A stretch of 45,109 nt of DNA from Paracoccaceae bacterium (lineage in GTDB: Bacteria; Pseudomonadota; Alphaproteobacteria; Rhodobacterales; Rhodobacteraceae): positions 1 through 45,109 of the forward strand of contig JAGWVA010000032.1 in NCBI GenBank assembly GCA_028875855.1, in the 5' to 3' direction. Both the position numbers and the translations under genes were made by a program. A model generated the notes under the pieces. The model was not told where the DNA came from, ran no database searches, and was given only the letters and a program-made list of their open reading frames with translations. Positions 27,075-34,430 of the stretch are shown piece after piece. Position 1 is the first letter of the stretch. The number at the start of each line of letters is the position of its first letter.

Positions 27075-27848
27075 ATGACGCTGAAAGGCAAGACCGCCAT
27101 CATCACCGGGTCCACATCGGGCATCGGCCTCGGGATCGCCCGTGCGCTGGCCGCTGCCGGGGCGAACGTGGTCCTGAACTCCTTCACCGACAGCGATTCG
27201 GATCACACGCTGGCCGAGTCGCTGGCCAGCGAACATGGCGTGACCGCGCGCTATATCCGGGCCGACATGTCCAAGGGCGAGGACTGCCGCGCCCTGATCG
27301 AGAAGGCGGGCCGCTGCGACATCCTCGTGAACAACGCGGGCATCCAGTATGTCTCGCCGATCGAGGACTTCCCGGTCGAGAAGTGGAACGCGATCCTTGC
27401 GATCAACCTCTCGTCGTCTTTCCACACCATCGCCGCCGCCGTGCCGGGGATGCGCGAGGCGGGCTGGGGCCGGATCGTCAACGTGGCCTCGGCCCATGGT
27501 CTGCGCGCCTCGCCCTTCAAGTCAGCCTATATCGCTGCCAAGCACGGGCTGGTCGGTCTGACGAAGACGGTCGCGCTGGAAACCGCGCGCGACAAGATCA
27601 CCTGCAACGCGATCTGCCCGGGCTATGTGCTGACCCCGCTGGTCGAGGCGCAGATCCCCGACCAGATGAAGGCCCACAACATGGACCGCGACACCGTCAT
27701 CCGCGAGGTCATGCTGGACCGCCAGCCGTCGAAGGAATTCGCCACGGTGGAAGAAATCGGCGGAACGGCCGCCTTCCTGTGCTCGGACGCCGCGGCGCAG
27801 ATCACCGGCACGACGATCTCGGTCGATGGCGGCTGGACGGCGATGTGA
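27075..27848 (+). CDS. bdhA: D-3-hydroxybutyrate dehydrogenase
   Basis: 257-residue short-chain dehydrogenase that interconverts D-3-hydroxybutyrate and acetoacetate with NAD, in polyhydroxybutyrate breakdown. The NAD motif is TGSTSGIGLGIA (about 11-22), then NNAG followed by IQYVSPIEDFP, and the catalytic Ser and YIAAK (Tyr and Lys near 153 and 157). The strings GIQYVSPIEDFP and NAICPGYVLTPLVE are characteristic of bacterial 3-hydroxybutyrate dehydrogenases. It starts at the ATG at 27075 with AAGGAG 7 nt before it. It is a single-gene unit, ended by a terminator 25 bp after the stop. Confidence 0.93.
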   Translation: MTLKGKTAIITGSTSGIGLGIARALAAAGANVVLNSFTDSDSDHTLAESLASEHGVTARYIRADMSKGEDCRALIEKAGRCDILVNNAGIQYVSPIEDFPVEKWNAILAINLSSSFHTIAAAVPGMREAGWGRIVNVASAHGLRASPFKSAYIAAKHGLVGLTKTVALETARDKITCNAICPGYVLTPLVEAQIPDQMKAHNMDRDTVIREVMLDRQPSKEFATVEEIGGTAAFLCSDAAAQITGTTISVDGGWTAM

Positions 27849-27872
27849 TAGGCGGGGGATCGAGACTGCGGG

Positions 27873-27904
27873 GCGGCCGGGACATGTTCCCGGCCGCTTT
27901 CGTT
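27873..27904 (+). terminator. Intrinsic terminator of bdhA
   Basis: GCGGCCGGGA (27873-27882) and TCCCGGCCGC (27887/27888-27896) form a 9-10-bp stem with a short loop, followed by TTTCGTTT. Confidence 0.8.
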
Positions 27905-27936
27905 TCGGGGGGCCGGCGACCGGGCTGAAGGCCCCC

Positions 27937-28548
27937 TTACAGCAGGCTGCGGATCAGGCTTGCGGCAATCGTCCACATGGTCACGCCGATGACCGCGTCC
28001 AGCACCTGCCAGGCCCGGCGGCTTTGCATCACGGGTGCCAGCAGCCGCGCGCCATAACCCAGCGAGAAGAAGAAAAAGAACGAGGCGGAGCCCGCGCCGA
28101 TGCCGAAGGCGGTCTTCATCTCCCAGCCGTGGAACCGGGTCGAGACGGCCCCGATCAGCCCCAGCGTGTCGAGATAGACATGCGGGTTCAGCCAGGTGAA
28201 GGCCGCCCCCGCCGCAAGCGTCGCCCAAAGGCCACGATCCCTGCCGGCGATCTCGATCACGTCGTCGGCCTTCCACGCCGCCCGCAGGCGCAGGCCGCCG
28301 TACACCGTCAGGAAGGCCGCGCCAAGGGTCGAGAAGATCGCGGGCAGGGCCGGGGCCGCCTGCACCGCCGCGCCGAAGCCCACGACGCCCGCCGCGATCA
28401 GGACGGCGTCCGACAGCGCGCACAGGAGCACCAGCGGCAGCACATGCGCCCGCAACAGCCCCTGCCGCAGCACGAAGGCGTTCTGCGCCCCGATCGCAAG
28501 GATCAGCGACAGCCCGGTGGCAAAGCCCGTGATCCAGGCAGCGATCAT
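27937..28548 (-). CDS. LysE/ArgO family amino-acid exporter
   Basis: 203 residues with about six hydrophobic segments. The N-terminus GLSLILAIGAQNAFVLRQGL (about 12-31) is the signature of the LysE/ArgO group, which exports lysine or arginine. Later AFTWLNPHVYLDTLG is also diagnostic. The run of five Phe in SASFFFFFSLGYG is part of a membrane helix. It overlaps the DUF502 gene by ATGA, so translation is probably coupled. Which amino acid is exported is not known. Confidence 0.9.
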   Translation of the reverse strand: MIAAWITGFATGLSLILAIGAQNAFVLRQGLLRAHVLPLVLLCALSDAVLIAAGVVGFGAAVQAAPALPAIFSTLGAAFLTVYGGLRLRAAWKADDVIEIAGRDRGLWATLAAGAAFTWLNPHVYLDTLGLIGAVSTRFHGWEMKTAFGIGAGSASFFFFFSLGYGARLLAPVMQSRRAWQVLDAVIGVTMWTIAASLIRSLL

Positions 28549-29255
28549 GCCTTGGCCTTGAGCGCCTTCGCGGCCGCGTCAACCGCCTTGGGCGATGGAT
28601 AGACAAGGCCCGCCGAGATGATGAGCTTGGCCGCGTCCTCCACCGTCATGTCAAGGATGATGACCTCGGAGGCGGGAACATAGAGCAGAAAGCCCGAGGT
28701 CGGGTTCGGCGTGGTCGGCAGGAAGACCGACAGGATCTGTTCCTCTGACGGGACGCGGCTGGCGATCTCGCCCTTCGCGGCGGTCGAGACGAAGCCGATG
28801 CCCCAGATCCCGCGGCGCGGATATTCGACGAGGCAGGCCCGCTCGAAGCTTTTCTCGGACTGGGCAAAGACGGTCTCGGCGATCTGCTTGAGCCCGTTAT
28901 AGATCGACCGGACGACGGGCATCCGGTCAACCAGCCGCTCGGCCCGGCGGATCAGGGTGCGGCCGATCAGCCCCTTGGCCAGCCAGCCGATCACGACGGT
29001 GAACACAAGGAAGATCAGGACACCGAGGCCCCGGATCGTGACCGCAGCCCCCGGCCCGAAGACATGGCGCAGCAGGACCTCCGGCCGGTAGGGCGACGGG
29101 ATGAAGGGCAGCACCCAGCTGTCGATCCAGCCGGTGACCGACCAGATCAGATAGACCGTGAGCGAGATCGGCAGCAGGACGACCAGCCCGGTCAGGAAAT
29201 TGGCCCTCAGTCGGGCCAGCAAGCCGCGCCGGTGGTGGTCTGGTTCGTCACTCAT
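28545..29255 (-). CDS. DUF502 family membrane protein
   Basis: 236 residues. Two hydrophobic segments (about 20-40 and 73-95) precede a soluble C-terminal half. Family marks are NFLTGLVVLLPISLTVYLIW, RMPVVRSIYNGLKQIAETVF, LVEYPRRGIWGIGFVS, and VFLPTTPNPTSGFLLYVP. The molecular function of DUF502 is not known to me. Start at the ATG at 29255. It overlaps the exporter gene by ATGA and is separated from psuG by 56 bp. Confidence 0.9.
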   Translation of the reverse strand: MSDEPDHHRRGLLARLRANFLTGLVVLLPISLTVYLIWSVTGWIDSWVLPFIPSPYRPEVLLRHVFGPGAAVTIRGLGVLIFLVFTVVIGWLAKGLIGRTLIRRAERLVDRMPVVRSIYNGLKQIAETVFAQSEKSFERACLVEYPRRGIWGIGFVSTAAKGEIASRVPSEEQILSVFLPTTPNPTSGFLLYVPASEVIILDMTVEDAAKLIISAGLVYPSPKAVDAAAKALKAKA

Positions 29256-29311
29256 CGCGCCCTCGGGGTTCAGTCAGCGGAAGGTAGGCATTCGCGCGCA
29301 TGGCTGCAATC

Positions 29312-30226
29312 TCAGCCTGCGCGCCGGGCGGCGATTTCCGCGGCAATCGCGGCGCCGAGGCGGGCGTTGTTGAGCACCAGCGCGATATTGGCCGCCAGCG
29401 ATCTGCCCGCGGTCAGTTCGAAGATGCGCTGAAGCAGGAAGGGCGTCACCGCCTTGGCCGCGATGCCCTGCGCCTCGGCCTCGGCCAGCGCCTGCGCGAT
29501 CACGGGGGCAAGCTCGGCGCGCGGGATCTCGTCCGCGGCGGGGATCGGGTTGGCGACCAGCTGGCCGCCGGGCAGGCCAAGCGCGCCGCGCGCGACATGC
29601 GCCGCGGCGATCTCGCCTGCGCTGTCCATGCGCAACGGCGCGGGCAGGCCGGAGGCGCGCGACCAGAAGGCGGGCAACTCGTCCTGTCCGACGCAGATCA
29701 CCGGGACGCCCAGCGTCTCCAGCACCTCGAGCGTCTTCGGCAGATCGAGGATCGCCTTCGCCCCCGCCGAAACCACCGTCACCGCCGTTTCCGACAATTC
29801 GCGCAGGTCGGCCGAGATATCGAAGCTGAGTTCCGCCCCGCGGTGCACCCCGCCGATCCCGCCGGTGGCAAAGACCTCGATGCCGGCAAGCCGCGCCACG
29901 ATCATCGTCGCGGCGACCGTGGTGGCGCCGGTGCGCCCCATGGCGAGGCAGGCCGCCAGATCGGCGCGCGAAAGCTTCATCACGTCCTTCGCCTGTGCGA
30001 GCGCGGTCAGTTGATCCTCGGTCAGACCGACGTGGATGCGGCCCGCGATGATCGCGATGGTCGCCGGCACGGCGCCAGCGGCCCGCACCTCTGCCTCGAC
30101 CCGCCGGGCGGTCTCGGCGTTCTGCGGCCACGGCATGCCATGGGTGATGATCGTCGATTCCAGCGCCACGATGGGTTTGCCGGCCGCGCGGGCGGCGACG
30201 ACTTCGGGGGATAGAACAAGCTGCAT
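29312..30226 (-). CDS. psuG: Pseudouridine-5'-phosphate glycosidase
   Basis: 304-residue enzyme that breaks the C-C glycosidic bond of pseudouridine 5'-phosphate, giving uracil and ribose 5-phosphate. Family strings are PIVALESTIITHGMPWPQN (about 18-36), the catalytic-Lys region KLSRADLAACL, TTVAATMIVARLAGIEVFATGGIGGVHRG (about 102-130) and SAGAKAILDLPKTLE. Start at 30226 puts the conserved region at the usual distance from the N-terminus. It follows a PfkB kinase gene by 75 bp, and together they form the known pseudouridine degradation pair. Confidence 0.95.
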   Translation of the reverse strand: MQLVLSPEVVAARAAGKPIVALESTIITHGMPWPQNAETARRVEAEVRAAGAVPATIAIIAGRIHVGLTEDQLTALAQAKDVMKLSRADLAACLAMGRTGATTVAATMIVARLAGIEVFATGGIGGVHRGAELSFDISADLRELSETAVTVVSAGAKAILDLPKTLEVLETLGVPVICVGQDELPAFWSRASGLPAPLRMDSAGEIAAAHVARGALGLPGGQLVANPIPAADEIPRAELAPVIAQALAEAEAQGIAAKAVTPFLLQRIFELTAGRSLAANIALVLNNARLGAAIAAEIAARRAG

Positions 30227-30301
30227 GGGGCCTCCGGCACGGGTTGCGGATGGTATCTCAGGGCTGATGCCGGCGTGCAAGGGCAGCGCGCGCGAAAGGG
30301 G

Positions 30302-31201
30302 CTAGCCGACCTCGCCCGAGACGTAGTCGGCCGCCGCCCGCAGCGCGGCCTCCAGCGCCTCATGCGGGGACGCGCCCCGGATCTCGGCCACGATATGGGC
30401 CGCCATGAAGGTATCCCCCGCGCCGGTGACCCGCGTCACCATGACCGGCGGCGGCGCCATCGTCAGCACCCCGCGCGCCGATCCCTCGGCGCAGGCCCGG
30501 CCCCCGTCCGTCACCAGCACGCGCGACGCCCCGCGCGCGCGCAACCCCTCGGCCGCCTGCGGCGCGGTGTCGAAACGCGTCTGGCACAAAAGCCCCGCCT
30601 CTTCGAGGTTCACATAAAGCGTCGCGCGCGGGTGGCCGATCAGCGGGCGGAGCCGTTCGGCCTTGCCGGGCGAGGCGGGCGCCACGCGCAGATCGGCGGC
30701 AGCGAACAGCGGGCTTTCCGCGATCTCGGACAACAGCGCCACGGTCAGGTTGCCATCCAGCGCCACCGGCCCCGGCCAGGGCGCCTCGGCCGCGCCAAGC
30801 CGGCCGTCCGCCATCGGGCGCAGAATGCGCGCGCCCGCCGCCTCGAGCGAATGGGCATCGGCCACCGCCGCGATCAGCCCGTTCGCCCCCTCGACCGCCA
30901 TGTAGCGGTCGGTCGGCAGGTCGTCGGATCGGTAGATGTAGTCCGTCACCAGCCCCAGCGGATGGCAGGCCGCGACCAGCTCGTCGCCCTCTGCGTCGCG
31001 GCCCACCGCCGTCAGCAGCGCCGGCCGCAGCCCGAAGCGCGCGAGCGTCATCGCGATGTTCATCGCCACACCGCCGGGCAGACGCGTGATCCGGCCCGGC
31101 ACGTCGGAGCCCACCCGCATGTGCGAGGGCGCGCGGCCGATGATGTCCCACAGGACCGAACCGATGCAGAGGATGTCGGGGCTTGCGATGCGATCTGTCA
31201 T
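30302..31201 (-). CDS. psuK: PfkB family kinase, likely pseudouridine kinase
   Basis: 299-residue ribokinase-fold enzyme. The N-terminal PfkB motif region is ILCIGSVLWDIIG, then GGVAMNIAMTLARFG (about 44-58). The second signature with the catalytic Asp is TRVTGAGDTFMAAHI, near 250-264. Being directly upstream of psuG, it most likely phosphorylates pseudouridine to pseudouridine 5'-phosphate. The family alone would allow other sugars or nucleosides. I place the start at 31201, since the longer frame upstream lacks conserved sequence. Confidence 0.85.
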   Translation of the reverse strand: MTDRIASPDILCIGSVLWDIIGRAPSHMRVGSDVPGRITRLPGGVAMNIAMTLARFGLRPALLTAVGRDAEGDELVAACHPLGLVTDYIYRSDDLPTDRYMAVEGANGLIAAVADAHSLEAAGARILRPMADGRLGAAEAPWPGPVALDGNLTVALLSEIAESPLFAAADLRVAPASPGKAERLRPLIGHPRATLYVNLEEAGLLCQTRFDTAPQAAEGLRARGASRVLVTDGGRACAEGSARGVLTMAPPPVMVTRVTGAGDTFMAAHIVAEIRGASPHEALEAALRAAADYVSGEVG

Positions 31202-31335
31202 GGGCCAGATGTGCCCGTGCGCCGCGACGCTGGCAAGAGGCGCCTTTTGCCGAACCGGGCGAGGTTTTTCGCGCGTTTGCGCGGCGGGGCCTTGCCAAAG
31301 GACCGCCCGCGCGGTAAAGGCGCGGCACTTCACAG

Positions 31336-31393
31336 GCAAGGTTTGGGCCTTGCGGGGGAGAAATCCCCGCAGGTCCGCCGGTTGGGGGCAACC
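31336..31393 (+). promoter_or_regulatory. Three-hairpin leader upstream of rpsB
   Basis: Three consecutive stem-loops precede rpsB. The first is GCAAGG/CCTTGC (31336-31341 and 31348-31353). The second is GCGGGG/CCCCGC (31352-31357 and 31365-31370), sharing two bases with the first, so the two compete at their border. The third is GGTTG/CAACC (31380-31384 and 31389-31393) with a GGGG loop. The last one ends 41 nt before the rpsB start. Ribosomal protein leaders often bind the encoded protein; S2 autoregulation is known in other bacteria. This is a candidate by position and structure only. Confidence 0.45.
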
Positions 31394-31434
31394 CTGAGAC
31401 ACCTTGCTGCGGCGCAAACCGGAAAGGAAAGACC

Positions 31435-32190
31435 ATGGCGCTTCCCGATTTCTCGATGCGTCAGCTTCTTGAAGCTGGCGTTCACTACGGCCACCAGACG
31501 CAACGCTGGAACCCCCGCATGGGCGAGTTCATCTACGGCGAGCGCAACGGCATCCACATCGTTGACCTGACGCAGACCGTTCCGATGCTGGACGCGGCGC
31601 TGCAGGTCGTGCACGACACCGTCGCCAAGGGCGGCCGCATTCTTTTCGTCGGCACCAAGCGTCAGGCGCAGAAGCCGGTGGCGGAAGCCGCCGAGAAATG
31701 CGCGCAATACTACATGAACCACCGCTGGCTGGGCGGCACGCTGACCAACTGGCAGACCGTGTCGAAGTCGATCCAGCGCCTCAAGCACCTCGACGAAATT
31801 CTGGGCGCGGGCGCCGAAGGGCTGACCAAGAAGGAACGCCTCGGGATGGAACGCGAGCAGGCCAAGCTTCAGGCTTCGCTCGGCGGCATCCGCGAAATGG
31901 GCGGCCTGCCGGACCTGCTGTTCATCATCGACGTGGGCAAGGAAGACCTCGCCATCCTCGAGGCGCAGAAGCTCGGCATCCCGGTCGTGGCCGTGGTCGA
32001 TACCAACTGCTCGCCCAAGGGCGTTGACTACATCATCCCGGGCAACGACGACGCCGCCCGCGCCATCAGCCTTTACTGCGATCTGGCCGCCCGTGCCGCG
32101 CTGGAAGGCATGTCGGCCCAACTCGGCGCCGCCGGCGTCGATATCGGCGCGATGGAAGAGGTTCCGGCCGAGGAAGAGGCCGAGGCCTGA
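31435..32190 (+). CDS. rpsB: 30S ribosomal protein S2
   Basis: 251 residues. Starts [20 protein letters not shown], the standard S2 start, and contains GQ-like [21 protein letters not shown], then FVGTKRQAQ, then [13 protein letters not shown], then [16 protein letters not shown] and [21 protein letters not shown]2 binds the 30S platform near S1. The C-terminus is acidic. SD AAGGAAAG just before the ATG. It forms the universal rpsB-tsf pair, with tsf 79 bp downstream. Confidence 0.99.
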   Translation: MALPDFSMRQLLEAGVHYGHQTQRWNPRMGEFIYGERNGIHIVDLTQTVPMLDAALQVVHDTVAKGGRILFVGTKRQAQKPVAEAAEKCAQYYMNHRWLGGTLTNWQTVSKSIQRLKHLDEILGAGAEGLTKKERLGMEREQAKLQASLGGIREMGGLPDLLFIIDVGKEDLAILEAQKLGIPVVAVVDTNCSPKGVDYIIPGNDDAARAISLYCDLAARAALEGMSAQLGAAGVDIGAMEEVPAEEEAEA

Positions 32191-32216
32191 TCCCGTCCCG
32201 TTACCGTTCTGTTACC

Positions 32217-32237
32217 GGGCGGGGGTAAGCCCCGCCC
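32217..32237 (+). promoter_or_regulatory. Hairpin in the rpsB-tsf spacer
   Basis: GGGCGGGG (32217-32224) pairs with CCCCGCCC (32230-32237), loop GTAAG, between rpsB and tsf. No T tract follows (next bases GAATAC), so it is more likely an RNA-processing or partial attenuation element than a full terminator. It could set the rpsB:tsf ratio. Confidence 0.5.
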
Positions 32238-32269
32238 GAATACATGTTTAGACATCGAGGAGAGCCGCA

Positions 32270-33178
32270 ATGGCAATCACCGCCCAGATGGTGAAGGAAC
32301 TGCGCGAAAGCACCGGCGCAGGCATGATGGACGCCAAGAAGGCGCTGACCGAGACCGACGGCAACATGGAAGCCGCCGTTGACTGGCTGCGCACCAAGGG
32401 CCTTGCGAAGGCCGCGAAGAAAGCCGACCGCGTCGCCGCGGAAGGTCTGGTTTCGGTGGCCGTCACCGACGGCCGCGGCGTCGCGCTGGAAGTGAACTCG
32501 GAAACCGACTTCGTTGCCAAGAACGAGGATTTCCAGGCGCTCGTGCGCGACATCACCAACGTGGCGCTGGACGTGGGCGAGTCGGTCGAGGTCGTGAAGG
32601 CCGCGCATCTCAACGGCAAGACCGTGGAAGGCGTGCTGACCGACGCGATCGCCCGCATCGGCGAGAACATGACCCTGCGCCGGATGCAGATGCTGGAAGG
32701 CGACACGATCGTGTCTTACGTGCACTCGGCCGCGACCGAAGGCATGGGCAAGATCGGCGTTCTGGTCGCGCTGAAGGGCCCGGCCGACAAGGCGCAGGAA
32801 ATCGGCAAGCAGATCGCGATGCACATCGCCGCGACCTCGCCGCTGTCGCTTTCGGAAGCCACGCTGGACGCGGCCGTGGTCGAGCGCGAGCTGGCCGTGC
32901 AGACGCAGAAGGCGCATGAGGAGAACAAGTCCTCGGCCAAGCCGAAGCCCGACGCGGTGATCGAGAACAACATCATCCCGGGCCGGATGAAGAAGTTCCT
33001 TTCCGAAGTGACGCTGCTGAGCCAGGCCTTCGTCATCAACCCCGACGTGACCGTCGAACAGGCCGCGAAGGAAGCGGGCGTCGAAGTCACCGGCTTCGTC
33101 CGTCTCGCCGTTGGCGAAGGCGTCGAGAAGAAGGAAGAGGATTTCGCCGCCGAAGTCGCGAAGACGCTCGGCGCCTGA
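32270..33178 (+). CDS. tsf: Elongation factor Ts
   Basis: 302-residue guanine-nucleotide exchange factor for EF-Tu. The N-terminal domain has [20 protein letters not shown] and [19 protein letters not shown]. The core shows [17 protein letters not shown] (about 78-94). The C-terminal part has coiled-coil-like helices. SD GAGGAGAG before the ATG at 32270. It is followed by a strong terminator 27 bp downstream. Confidence 0.98.
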   Translation: MAITAQMVKELRESTGAGMMDAKKALTETDGNMEAAVDWLRTKGLAKAAKKADRVAAEGLVSVAVTDGRGVALEVNSETDFVAKNEDFQALVRDITNVALDVGESVEVVKAAHLNGKTVEGVLTDAIARIGENMTLRRMQMLEGDTIVSYVHSAATEGMGKIGVLVALKGPADKAQEIGKQIAMHIAATSPLSLSEATLDAAVVERELAVQTQKAHEENKSSAKPKPDAVIENNIIPGRMKKFLSEVTLLSQAFVINPDVTVEQAAKEAGVEVTGFVRLAVGEGVEKKEEDFAAEVAKTLGA

Positions 33179-33204
33179 TCTTCGGACCAGACGGCAAGAC
33201 CTTG

Positions 33205-33243
33205 AACGGGCGGGGCAGGCGCGGCTTGCCCCGCCCGTTTCCT
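33205..33243 (+). terminator. Intrinsic terminator of rpsB-tsf
   Basis: A 13-bp GC-rich stem (33205-33217 with 33227-33239) and a 9-nt loop, followed by TTTCCTTT. It begins 27 bp after the tsf stop. Confidence 0.85.
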
Positions 33244-33299
33244 TTGGGGCGCGCGATCAATGGGGCAGGGGCCGCCCACGGACCTTTCCCGGCGGATGT

Positions 33300-33331
33300 A
33301 AAAAAGGGTGGTGCGGCAAACCGCACCACCC
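33300..33331 (-). terminator. Minus-strand intrinsic terminator, probably for the luxR transcript
   Basis: GGGTGGTGCGG (33306-33316), loop CAAA, and CCGCACCACCC (33321-33331) form a perfect 11-bp stem. On the minus strand it is followed by six T (33305-33300), so the direction is minus. The nearest minus-strand gene ends at 33527, leaving about 195 nt of RNA between stop and terminator. The 348-bp gap 33179-33526 therefore holds the tsf terminator, this terminator and a small hairpin, and no protein gene that I can support. Confidence 0.8.
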
Positions 33332-33492
33332 CGTTTCGCGCAAGACGTTTGGGGAAGTCCCATGCGAAATACAGCACCGACCAACTGGAAAGACGGCGCG
33401 ACCCACCGTCCAGGCCCGTAATCGCGGGATGGATCAGTGGAAATTTCTAGTTAAATCAATACCCTCGCAACGTGTGCACCATGCCGCGACGT

Positions 33493-33510
33493 TGACTTTG
33501 AGGAAAGTCA
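33493..33510. promoter_or_regulatory. Short hairpin just after the luxR stop
   Basis: TGACTTT (33493-33499), a 4-nt loop and AAAGTCA (33504-33510) make a perfect 7-bp dyad 17 bp downstream of the luxR stop. It could stabilise the 3' end of the luxR mRNA or be a binding site. Confidence 0.3.
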
Positions 33511-33526
33511 GGATTTCCCTACCTTG

Positions 33527-34354
33527 TTAACCCGGCAGGAAGATCTGGTTGAGGCGGATCGCCTTTGCCACCGCATGGGATGTTTTTTCGACGTCCAACG
33601 CTATGCGTGCAAGGCGCAAATGCTTTTCAACCATGGCGACAGAAATGCCCATCAGCAAGGCGATATCTTGCGTCGTCTTGCCATGCGCCACCCATTCGAG
33701 CGCCTCACGCTGCCGGGGCGTCAGCGCGGTCGTCTTGGGGTGGGGGAAGCTCGACATCCTCAGATGCAGAACCGTCGCCGTCGTCAACACCGTGCGGCCG
33801 ACTCGCTCCCATAGCCCGTCGATCTCGTCCTGCGTCGCCTCGGGGGCCCCCACGAGGCCCAGGGCGCCCTTGGACAGGGTGGAGGCATCGCGGAAGCTGA
33901 TCGAATACCCCGCGTTCACCCCCATCTTGCGATTGAAGTCGATCACCTTGCGCTCGGCTTCCGTCAGTTCGCCCGCGGCATAGGCCTCGGCCACGTGACG
34001 CCAGGAAGAGGCGCCGACATTGTCGGCCGCCCACCGCACCATGGGGGCGTCGCGATACAGGCCGCGGCCGATGAAGCCTTCGAGATAGGCCGGTTCGTGG
34101 TTCGAAAGAAACAGCACCCGCCCCATGTCCGTCAGGGCATCCGCAACGCCGTCGCGCGTGAAACCATAGATTGCGCGCGGAAAACCCGTCTCGGCCATCG
34201 CCTCGGTGAAAATCCGCCAGAGATCCTCCACCGACTCCGCAGCCAACATTGATTCAATAAGCGATAAAGTTTGCTCCAATACGCAGCCGGGACACCCCTC
34301 TAATGGGGTCTTATCCCGCTCCTCACTACTTCCAATTGTGGACATTTTTGTCAT
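33527..34354 (-). CDS. LuxR family regulator with autoinducer-binding domain (solo)
   Basis: 275 residues. The autoinducer-binding fold covers about 25-195; positions that contact AHLs in TraR/LuxR appear conserved, including the Tyr and Asp in YLEGFIGRGLYRDAPMV, the Trp in SSWRHV, and GVNAGYSISFRD. The LuxR HTH covers about 205-265, with LTPRQREALEWVAHGKTTQDIA, then AMVEKHLRLA. A CPGC pair (Cys21, Cys24) stands in the N-terminus. No luxI-type synthase is in the window, so it is a solo. The ATG at 34354 follows GAGGA by 7 nt. Divergent from the FAD oxidoreductase gene (76 bp between starts), which may be its target. The ligand is not known. Confidence 0.88.
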   Translation of the reverse strand: MTKMSTIGSSEERDKTPLEGCPGCVLEQTLSLIESMLAAESVEDLWRIFTEAMAETGFPRAIYGFTRDGVADALTDMGRVLFLSNHEPAYLEGFIGRGLYRDAPMVRWAADNVGASSWRHVAEAYAAGELTEAERKVIDFNRKMGVNAGYSISFRDASTLSKGALGLVGAPEATQDEIDGLWERVGRTVLTTATVLHLRMSSFPHPKTTALTPRQREALEWVAHGKTTQDIALLMGISVAMVEKHLRLARIALDVEKTSHAVAKAIRLNQIFLPG

Positions 34355-34430
34355 TTGTCCATCCTCTTGTCGAGGCACCTTGCCGTGAAACCGCATTCGA
34401 CCAAAGTGGGCATGGAATTCGGAGGAAGGC

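Noticed and set aside
28060-28085. Purine-rich plus-strand run near 28070 as a regulatory tract
   Set aside because: It is the complement of a run of Phe codons in a membrane helix of the exporter, so coding explains it.
33111-33530. Possible plus-strand proteins between tsf and luxR
   Set aside because: They read through the tsf terminator stem and the second hairpin, have no good ribosome-binding site, and show no conserved pattern.
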